Shown here in pieces: positions 56,525-64,000 of a DNA stretch of 64,000 bases. The translations under genes and the position numbers were made by a program. Under the pieces are notes generated by a model. It was given only the letters and a program-made list of their open reading frames with translations, was not told where the DNA came from and ran no database searches. The DNA comes from Tupaia tana (Eukaryota > Chordata > Mammalia > Scandentia > Tupaiidae), in assembly GCA_026018925.1 (NCBI GenBank), contig JAKSZU010000008.1, forward strand, positions 3,896,915-3,960,914, given 5' to 3'. How positions within the stretch are numbered: the first letter of the stretch is position 1; each line of letters opens with the position of its first letter.

Positions 56525-57000
56525 ATCTTTAAAAAAATGTGGCACATATACTCCATGGAATACTATTCAGCCATACAAAACAAGGCCCTGGAATTTGATA
56601 GAAATTGGATGAATATGGAAGATTTGTTGCTGAGTGAAGCAAGTCAGGCTATGAAAGAGAGACATTGCATGTCTCCACTTAACATATACCGAATATGTGC
56701 ACTCTATGGTAGAAACTGAAAGACTGGAAAACATGAAAGTATTAAAAATTGTAATGGACACTAGAAACAAAGTGGAAAGAGTGTGGGAGGGGAAGAGCAT
56801 AGGAAATCTGGAGGGAAATGGAGAGGTAAGACTTGTGGGACACAGATAAGGTTTATTATCTGTTGACGAGGTCGTGTATGGTGGTCTCAACTGGGCTGGA
56901 CTGAGGTGTAGATCATGCTGGGTGAAGTCTCTTCACAATCTAAATGATGTATAGTGATTTAATGTATGAATAATAATAAAAAATATATATAAATAAAAAA
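56525..57000 (+). mobile_element. L1 3' end (end of ORF2, 3' UTR, A-rich tail)
   Basis: AAATGTGGCACATATACTCC, then GGAATACTATTCAGCCATAC and GAGTGAAGCAAGTCAGGC are the L1 ORF2 end. A 3' UTR follows (GGTGGTCTCAACTGGGCTGG) that I do not know from human or rodent L1, then AATAATAATAAAAAATATAT. It lies upstream of another same-strand L1, in head-to-tail order. Confidence 0.82.
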
Positions 57001-57036
57001 TATATTTTAAAATCCCAGTTCCTAGCCAAATTTATT

Positions 57037-57042
<6 letters not shown>

Positions 57043-57073
<31 letters not shown>

Positions 57074-57090
57074 GTGTGTGTGTATTATAT
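57043..57090. repeat. (CA)n / TGTG microsatellite
   Basis: About fourteen CA units followed by TATGTGTGTGTGT. Confidence 0.9.
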
Positions 57091-57354
57091 ATACGTAAAT
57101 ATATACATATATACATATAAATATACACATATATCTACATACATATATAGTCTCCCCCAATACTTAAGGCCTATTAATCCTCAATTCATGGCAGATCCAA
57201 TGTCCAGCAAAATTATAAGCAATGATATAAAAAATATTATAAGCAGAACACTATCTGAAGAGACAAACCCATCATTAGAATCAGAACCAGTCATGACACA
57301 GACTTCAGAATTATCACAAGGGGAATTTAAAAATAGCTATATCTTAGATTAATG

Positions 57355-57722
57355 TTACCAAACTAATGTAGGTACAGGCCAGGAACCAGATGCTCAGTAC
57401 ACAGAAAAGCCCATCTCCAACAATGAGGATTGTCAAAGAGGGACGTTTCATTACTTCCCCAGTGACATCGGCCAGGAGACAGCATGCTAAATTGCTCAAA
57501 ACTATCTCCCAATTGGGAGTAGTCCTGGCTTTCCTCGGTGGTGAAGGGGTCACAGTACAAGCAGGTGCAACATCGCCAGGCATTGTCCTTGTCAATCTTT
57601 TCTTTTTTTTTTTCTTCAGTCTTTCCTACTTCTTTTTTTTTTTTTTTTTTTTTTTTTTGGTCAATCTTGATGGAAAACGTTATTATGTTCTGGTGCTGAC
57701 TAGTCTCAGTGCCAGATAAGTC
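57355..57722 (+). pseudogene. ORF-like segment B, relative of segment A
   Basis: One frame from 57390 to the TAA at 57717-57719 reads PSPTMRIVKEGRFITSPVTS early and ends VNLDGKRYYVLVLTSLSAR. The last 25 or so codons match segment A at 55.9 kb, with mostly conservative changes and the same stop position. A T-rich insert splits it. Confidence 0.35.
57599..57659 (-). mobile_element. T-rich mini-insertion with apparent TSD
   Basis: About 60 bases, nearly all T, sit between two copies of GTCAATCTT (57590-57598 and 57660-57668). Segment A shows one copy of the equivalent site (GTCAGTCTT). It looks like a tail-only retroinsertion in reverse orientation. Confidence 0.6.
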
Positions 57723-58866
57723 AGAAATACCTTAATAGTTTCTTTAGGGCATCTGAAGACTTGCATTTTGGCAACTGCAGGTGCATGGACAGCATGTGCC
57801 TCTGAAATGACTAGTAGTGCTGTTTTGTCCAGAAATGGTGTCTGAGCCTTTAATCCAGAGTGGCTACACTTCTCAATAGATAATGTAAAATGATATATGC
57901 TGATGAAAGCAGAGAGATGGAAACTCTACGAATGAATGAGGGGTGAGCCCACGCTCACAGCTTGGGAGCTACATTGGGATTTTCTGGACACCGTCGCCCA
58001 CTGCTCCAGGGGCCTGGAATCACCCCACCCATCACCTGCCGGGACACTTAAGCCGGGTTGGGGAGGACCTCCTTGTGCTCGGGTTGGGAGCTAGGTTGGG
58101 ACTTCTGGTACACCAGCCTGCATGCTACTGCAAGGACCGCGTGTACTTGACCCTCTTCATTGAGTTCTGTTCCCACAGTTGGCTACCCCCTCATCAAGGG
58201 CTGAACATTTGGCACAGGAGCCGTGTACCTGAAGACACCCTACCACTCTGACCTTCTAGTAGGGACACACCTGGGAACTGAAGGTTAACTTCCTGTACTA
58301 GTACTACAGAATCCACTCCAATAAATAGAAGAAGAAAAGAATACTGCATCAGATGACCAAAAACCAGCACAGATCTTGAAGAAACATGAGAAAACAGGTG
58401 GTAATTCTCCCCCAGGTGAGCATAGTAGCCCCTCACCAACAGTAGGTAGCACAAATAAACATACAGAAAAGTCAGAAAAAGAATTCTGAATATTCATAGT
58501 GACAAAACTCAGTGAGATGCAAGAGAAAAACAGATAATCAGTTTCAGAAATGAGAGAAATTTCAACAGGTATCACATACATGTCTTTGGAATATTTTAAG
58601 AATAAGAAGAGAAAGGAACAGAAGAAGCATTTGAAGTAAAAATGAGTGAGACCATTCTAGAATTAATTACACGTACCAAACCACAGAACCAAAATGAACA
58701 GGCAGCACCAAGGATAATTAATAAAATAATCCGTTCTTAGGAATATTATACTTAAATTGTACAAACCCAAAGCCAAAGACAAAATTTTTAAATCAGAGAA
58801 AATCATCTTATATTTAGTGGATTGAAGATAAAAATTTCAGGAGAGTTCTCAAGAAATCATGTCACT

Positions 58867-59130
58867 GGGGCCAGCAGGTGGCATCATGACTGCAGCACAG
58901 GACTCCCACATGGCTATCTACAGATCGAATCCTGGAACTGGAAACTTGAAACTGAAAACTGAAACTGGGCACATGTGCATGCATGACTAATATCCCAGGA
59001 GGAGGAAGAATTGCAGTGTTGTGGCCATCCCCCCATGGGAGTGATTTCTCATTTTCCCCTTCATTGTTTCTCTCTGTGTCTCTCCAGTGAGTGCACGCAC
59101 CCTATGACAAAAACCTAACAACAAAAACAG
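58867..59130 (+). mobile_element. tRNA-headed SINE inside L1
   Basis: GGGGCCAGCAGGTGGCATCA, ACAGATCGAATCC (B box), GGAGGAAGAATTGCAGTG and CACCCTATGACAAAAACC. A GAAACTGAAAACT duplication lies after the head. Confidence 0.85.
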
Positions 59131-59334
59131 AAAGAAAAGAAAAGAAATCACACAAAGAAGAAAAGAGTGGAGCGAAATGTTTAAAATGTTTAAGAGAAAG
59201 ATTTAGCAAATTTAGAACGATATATTCAATGGCACTATTCTTCAAAAGTGAAGGAGCAATGAAGAATCTCCCAGTTGAACGGAAACAGGGAATTCATTGA
59301 AGGTAGACATGCCTTATCAGAAATGCTATAAAAG

Positions 59335-59590
59335 GACCAGCAGATGGTGTAATGGTTACATTGCTGGATTTTCATGTAGTCAATAACAGTTTGAACCCCA
59401 GATCCAGCAGCTTCAATCACACTGGGCACATGTGCATGTGTGCCCAAAATACCAAGAGGAGATTGAAAGAGAAGGGATTGCAGCATGGCCATCCCCCCTT
59501 GGGGCGGGGGGTGATTTTTTGCTTTCTGTCTCTCTGTGTCTCTGGTGAGTGCACACACCCTATAGCAAAAATCTCTCAAAAAAAATTAAG
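59335..59590 (+). mobile_element. tRNA-headed SINE inside L1
   Basis: GGACCAGCAGATGGTGTAAT, AGTTTGAACCCC (B box), GAGAAGGGATTGCAGCATGG and ACCCTATAGCAAAAATCTCT. Confidence 0.88.
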
Positions 59591-59714
59591 AAGATGCCAA
59601 AAGGAGTGATTGGAGGAGAAGTGAAATGATGTAGCTCAAGAACTCAGATCTGTATAAAGAAAGGAAGAGCACAGGAGAGGAAACAAATGAAGATACAATT
59701 CATTTTTTTCCCTA

Positions 59715-59961
59715 TTCTTTTTTATTATTTTAGAGAGATTTTTGGTATAAGGTGCATGAACTTGCCAGAGAGACAGCAAGTGAGAAATCACCCCCCCAGG
59801 GTGATGGCCACATGACGATCCCTTCTCCTTCATTCTCCTCTCAGGATCTTTGATATGCTCACACATGCACCTGGCATGAGTTTCAAGCTGCTGAGTCCGG
59901 GACTTGAACTGTTGACTGTATGTGAGTTCAGCGACGTAACCATTAGACCATCTTTTGGCTC
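59715..59961 (-). mobile_element. tRNA-headed SINE inside L1, with TSD
   Basis: TTAGAGAGATTTTTGGTATA, a short GA region, GGGACTTGAACTGTTGACTG and a head ending AGACCATCTTTTGGCTC. CATTTTTTTCCCTATT-like copies lie on both sides (about 59700 and 59963). Confidence 0.85.
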
Positions 59962-60012
59962 CATTTTTTTCCCCTATTATTAATGGATTGAAAACATAAC
60001 TGCTTCTAGACC

Positions 60013-60038
60013 AAAAAAAAAAAAAAAAAAAAAAAAAA
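60013..60038. repeat. A26 homopolymer
   Basis: Pure A run between the SINE flank and the start of the readable ORF2 part; perhaps the tail of a lost insert. Confidence 0.85.
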
Positions 60039-62234
60039 GCAGAGATATACAGGACCTAAATGATACTATAAATTGAATGGACTTACCAGACATCTACAGA
60101 ACTTTCCACTCCATCTACAGAACTTTCCACTCTAAGACCACAAAATACACATTTTCTCATCCTGGCATAGAACCTTTTCAATGATTGACCATCTGATAGA
60201 ATACAAATCAAGCCTTTACAGATTCAAAGACATTCTATATCCAGTATCTTCTCTGACCATGATGGAATTAAACTCAATATTAATTTCAAGAAACACCCAT
60301 GAAAATACACAAATACATGGAAACTAAACAGCCTACTTCTGAATGACTTCTTAACTACTGAATAAATTAAGTCTGAAATAAAAAAAAAATTATGGAAACA
60401 AGTGATAATGAGTACACAATGGGACTTGGAAAAAACACTCATAAGAGGGAAATTCATAGCAATTAGTGCACATAAGAAAAAGATGGAAAGGCAATATAGA
60501 CAACCTAACATCATGCCTCAGAGAACTGGAAAAAGAACAACAAAAACAAAAATGCCAGGTGAAAGAAATTATAAAGATTCAAGCAGACATAAATGAAATA
60601 GAAAATAAATGAACTATACAGAAAATAAATGAAAACAAAAGCTGTTTCTTTAAAAAGATGGACAAGATCAATATACCATTAGGTAGACTGATAAAGAAGA
60701 AGAAAGAAAGACACCAGATAAATCAAATACCTGATGAAACAGGCAACATTACAGCAGGCACAATGGAAATTTAAAAAAAAAAAAATCACTAGAGAATACT
60801 ATGAGCGACTAAGAGACTATATACCAAAAACAAGAGAACATGGAGGAAATCGACAAATTCCTGGATATATATAATCTACCAAGATTAAATCAGGAGGACA
60901 TAGAAAACATGAATAGACCCATAACTAGCCATGAGTTTGAATCAGTAATAAATAACCTCCCAAGAAAGAAAAGCCCAGGTCCGCATGGCTTCACTTCTGA
61001 ATTCTACAAAACCTTTAAAGAAGAGTTAACCCATATCCTACTCAAATTATTTCTAAAGATCCAAAAGGAAGGAAAACCTCCAAATTCATTTTATGAAGCC
61101 TTCATCATCCTCATTCCCAAAACAGATAAGGACATGACAAAAAAGAAAAACTACAGACCAATATCTCTGATGAATATAGATGCAAAAATTCTCAACTAGA
61201 TACTTGCAATTCACATCCAACAGCATATAAAAAAGATTATTCATCATAACCAGGTAGGCTTTATTCCAGGTATGCAAGGGTGGTTCAGCAAGACCATAAA
61301 TATACTGCATCATATTAACAGAAAGAAAGATAAAAACCATATGATCATTTCAACTGATGCAGAGAAAGCATTTGATAAAATACAACATCCTTTCAGGATT
61401 AAGTCTCTCAGCAAGATTGGTATAGTAGGGTCATTTCTCAACACAATAAAAGCCATATATGAAAAACCTATAGTTAACATTACACTGAATGAGGAAAAGC
61501 TAAAATCTTTTCCACTAAAAACTGGTACTAGAAAAGGCTGCCCACTTTCTCCACTGTTTTTTAATATAGTACTGGAAGTCTTATCCAATACAATCAGAAA
61601 AGAGAATAATATAAAAGGTATTCGAATGGGCAAGTAAGAGTTGAAAATATCTTTATTTACAGTTGACATGATGGTATTCTTAGAAGACCCAAAGGTTTCC
61701 ATGAAAAAACTTCCCAAAATAATAAATAAATATAGTAAAGTGGCAGGATACAAAGTTAATATCCAAAAATTTATAGCATTTCTGTACATAAAGAACAAGT
61801 GGAATGAAGTAGAGCTGAAGAAAGGTATTTCTTTTACCATAGCCATAAAATATATAAGATAGCTAGGAATAAATCTAAGGAAGTCAAAGATCTTTACAAA
61901 GGAAACTATAAAAAATCTTTAAAAAATATTGAAAATGACATAGAAAAGTGGAAAGACATCATGTGTTCCTGGACTGGAAGAATTAATATAATCAAAACGA
62001 CAATTCTACCAAAATTAATCTACATATTTAATGCAATTTCAATCAAAATACCAGAGACATTCTTCACAGATGTAGAAAAGATAATCATAGACAATCAAAT
62101 AATTTGTCTGGAATCATAAAAGACCTTGTATTGTCAAAGCAACCCTGTGCAAGAAGAGTAGAGTGGGTGGCATATCACTTCTAGACCCCAAAATATGCTA
62201 TAAAACTGTGATAATCAAAACAGCATGGTATTGG

Positions 62235-62505
62235 GAACCAGCAGTTGGCGTAATGGCTATGTCGCTGGACTCCCACGTAGTCGACCGCGGTTCGCGTCTC
62301 GGACCCGGTGGCTTACAACTCACACCGGGCGCGTGTGCGTGCGTGCCCAAGATCCCAAGAGGAGAATGGAGGAGAAGGGATTGCGGCGTGACCATCCCCC
62401 CTGGGGGGTGATTTCTCGCTTTCTGTCTCTATGTCTCTCTCTGTCTGTCTGGCGAGCACACGCGCCCTATAGTGAAAAACCTCTCCAAAAAAATAAAATA
62501 AAATA
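62235..62505 (+). mobile_element. Young tRNA-headed SINE in L1 ORF2, 18-bp TSD
   Basis: This is the best-preserved copy, GAACCAGCAGTTGGCGTAAT to CGCCCTATAGTGAAAAACCT with an AAAATA-type tail. AAAACAGCATGGTATTGG is repeated perfectly at 62217-62234 and 62506-62523. Removing it restores the L1 phrase around the catalytic-domain downstream region, so the insertion is younger than the L1. Confidence 0.97.
62246..62299 (+). promoter_or_regulatory. Internal Pol III promoter (A and B boxes) of the young SINE
   Basis: TGGCGTAATGG (62246-62256) fits the tRNA A box (TRGYNNARNGG). GGTTCGCGTCT (62289-62299) fits the B box (GGTTCGANNCC) except for two bases. The spacing is as in a tRNA gene. The rest of the head does not fold as an obvious tRNA. 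Confidence 0.7.
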
Positions 62506-62703
62506 AAAACAGCATGGTATTGGCACAAAAACAGACAGGTGGACCTATGGAATAGAATAGAGACCCCAAAACTTACAGCCAGCTGATTTTTGATGAAGAT
62601 ACCAGTCAATCCATTGGAAAAAGGAATACCTTTTTAGCAAATGGTGCTGGAAAAAACTGAGTATCCACCTGCAGAAAGATGAAACTGAATCCCCATCTTT
62701 CAC

Positions 62704-62706
<3 letters not shown>

Positions 62707-62740
<34 letters not shown>
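62707..62740. repeat. A34 homopolymer inside L1 ORF2
   Basis: An A run expanded within the L1 coding region (after CTTTCACCAT). Confidence 0.9.
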
Positions 62741-62743
<3 letters not shown>

Positions 62744-63352
62744 AAAATGGATCAAAAATCTGAACTTAAGATCTCAAACAATAAAACTGCTGGTGAAAAA
62801 TGCTGGAGAAACTGGCAGACATTGAGGTAGGCAAAGACTTCTTAAATAAGACTCCCAAAGCATGGGTAATAATCCCTAAAATAGACAAGTGGGACTATAT
62901 CAGATTAGGAAGTTTCTGCACAGGAAAGAACACAGTAATTAGTGTGACTTCACCACCCTCAGAATGGGAGAATATTTTTGTAAAATATGCCGCAGATAAG
63001 GGACTGATAACCAGAATACACAGGGAACTCAACCGACTTACCTGGAGGAGAAAAAAAGAAAAAGTCTAACCTAATTAAAAGATGGGAAAATGAGCTGAAC
63101 AAAAATCTCTCTACGGATACATACAGCCAAAAAGCATATGAGGAAATGCTCAACATTTCTCATCATAAGAGAGATGCAGACCAAACCACAATGAGATACC
63201 ACCTAACCCCTGTAAGAATGGCAAAGATTAAAAATATAAAAATTGGTAAGTGTTGGCGGGTATGTGGTGAAAGAGGAACTTTCCTACATTGTTGGTGGTA
63301 ATGTAAACTGGTTCAGTCATTGTGGAAAACAATATGGAGGTTCCTCAAAGAT

Positions 63353-63983
63353 CTACACTGAGTTCTTAGAGCATAATGGAATTAGGCTAGAGATCAATAA
63401 CTGAAGATAGTTGGAACATTTGTCACTCACTGACCCATGAGACATGGTGACCCACAAGTTTTGTTTTGCTGTATCTCACCACTGTTAGACCAGACCAGGT
63501 TCGGTGCAACAGGACACATACTTTACTTTCTCACCAAAGAATGGAGATGGCCTGGCCTCCTGATGAGAGGCTTAGCTGTCACTTTTCCAGGGAGTGGAGC
63601 TGCTGTTCCAGGGTGGAAGGAGACTCTTGGAGCATGTCAAGTTCTTTCCTTGGCATGCGGCATCTCCTCTTCTGCATCTTGCACCTTTTGCTCACGTCGC
63701 AGTTCACACATGGTGTACCATCACCATCTGGTTTGAGCCGATGATACAGTACAGTTTGATATTTTGAACCCTTGTCTTTGTTCCTACAAGCTGTCACAGC
63801 TGAAAAGGAGGATTAGTGTCTGTGTCACTGCAGGGGCTTATGAAGGGAACTTTATAAATTTCCTGGTGACACCTCCTCAAATACTTGAAGATTTAATAAC
63901 ACACTTCTGAATAGCCTATGGGTCAACAAAGATGACTTAAGACTAATTTTAAAATGTTTTGGTTTAAATAAAAATGAAAATAT
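63353..63983 (+). mobile_element. Second L1 piece (endonuclease region), split by an unknown insert
   Basis: TAGAGCATAATGGAATTAGG and GAGATCAATAACTGAAGATA are the L1 endonuclease region. CTCAAATACTTGAAGATTTA, AACACACTTCTGAATAGCC and GGGTCAACAAAGATGAC continue it after about 450 bases of foreign sequence. Its left edge abuts the truncated end of the preceding L1. Confidence 0.65.
63417..63874 (-). other. Unidentified insert with a coding-like minus-strand frame
   Basis: It interrupts L1 sequence. The ends carry TGTCAC (63421) and GTGACA (to 63871), a short inverted repeat. On the minus strand an acceptor-like CCTCCTTTTCAG precedes a frame that becomes MTACRNKDKGSKYQTVLYHR and continues for 72 residues to a stop near 63579, with a cysteine- and lysine-rich patch (CVNCDVSKRCKMQKRRC). 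I do not recognise it. There is no A tail and no clear TSD, so a DNA element, an LTR-like piece or an old retrocopy all remain possible. Confidence 0.4.
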
Positions 63984-64000
63984 GGGACCAGCAGTTGCTG
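63984..64000 (+). mobile_element. Start of a tRNA-headed SINE cut by the window edge
   Basis: GGGACCAGCAGTTGCTG is the standard first 13 or so bases of the family. Confidence 0.75.

Larger units (their letters stand above)
57170..63352 (+). mobile_element. Near-full-length but dead L1, plus strand
   Basis: The order is that of L1: a 5'/ORF1 part (GAATTATCACAAGGGGAATT; AGCAGAGAGATGGAAACTCT; GAAAGGAACAGAAGAAGCAT), an inter-ORF part (CCTTATCAGAAATGCTATAAA), then ORF2 from about 60.05 kb. The RT domain is still readable ([33 protein letters not shown]) in frames 60840-61199, 61272-61637 and 61641-61862. It is broken by stops, and the catalytic FADD box reads FTVD (61656-61667), losing the first aspartate. 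Three SINEs are nested before ORF2 and one within it, and the 3' end is missing. About 57355-57720 inside the left part is ORF-like segment B. Confidence 0.85.

Noticed and set aside
60840..61862. Functional reverse-transcriptase gene
   Set aside because: Stops separate the frames and the catalytic FADD motif is lost.
62235..62310. tRNA gene
   Set aside because: Only the A and B boxes are tRNA-like; no acceptor-stem pairing or convincing anticodon arm is visible, and the sequence continues as a SINE.

Overview
The window looks like repeat-rich intergenic or intronic DNA of a placental mammal. I could not identify a complete protein-coding gene, a canonical structural RNA gene or any prokaryotic feature. 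About fifty copies of one tRNA-headed SINE family dominate it. Each intact copy has a Pol III A-box and B-box head, a GC-rich middle, a CT-rich stretch, an end reading CGCCCTATAGCAAAAACCTCTC and an A tail. I do not recognise this as the signature SINE of rodents, lagomorphs, carnivores, horses, ruminants or vesper bats. It resembles what I remember of the colugo (Dermoptera, Galeopterus/Cynocephalus) CYN family, so colugo is my best but unproven guess. A 7SL/Alu-like monomer fossil near 6.7 kb would fit Euarchontoglires. MIR, L2 and old L1 remnants show a mammal.

Layout. 0-8.6 kb: SINEs, an L1 3' remnant (1.5-2.1 kb), a small inverted-repeat (MITE-like) family, a possible spliced exon at 3.34 kb, an in-frame 66-bp triplication at 4.2 kb and the 7SL-like fossil. 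8.6-10.8 kb: two L1 fragments meeting head to head, with a young SINE inside. 10.8-17.1 kb: SINEs, mostly unassigned DNA and a CpG-rich block at 13.3-14.1 kb. 17.7-19.1 kb: a 26-bp minisatellite that changes to a 64-bp higher-order form. 19.1-30 kb: unassigned DNA with SINEs, MIR, L2 and old L1 pieces. 30.2-37.8 kb: old L1 DNA, including a long minus-strand copy riddled with SINEs. 37.8-49.3 kb: mainly unassigned DNA with SINEs, two more MITE-like copies and a TG microsatellite. 49.3-54.3 kb: very old plus-strand L1. 55.3-57.7 kb: two related ORF-like segments of unknown origin around an L1 3' end. 57.2-63.4 kb: the most complete L1, whose reverse transcriptase is dead (FADD motif changed, stop codons). 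63.4-64 kb: a further L1 piece split by an unidentified insert of about 450 bp, and a SINE cut by the window edge.

No genes here can be shown to work together. The biology visible is layered retrotransposition: L1 copies supply the landing sites, and younger SINEs sit inside them with target-site duplications (TSDs) that can still be read. The best leads for something functional are two short splice-flanked open exons (3.34 kb plus strand, 4.95 kb minus strand), the CpG-rich block and the paired ORF-like segments at 55-57 kb. None is proven. I did not find a convincing new biological system.
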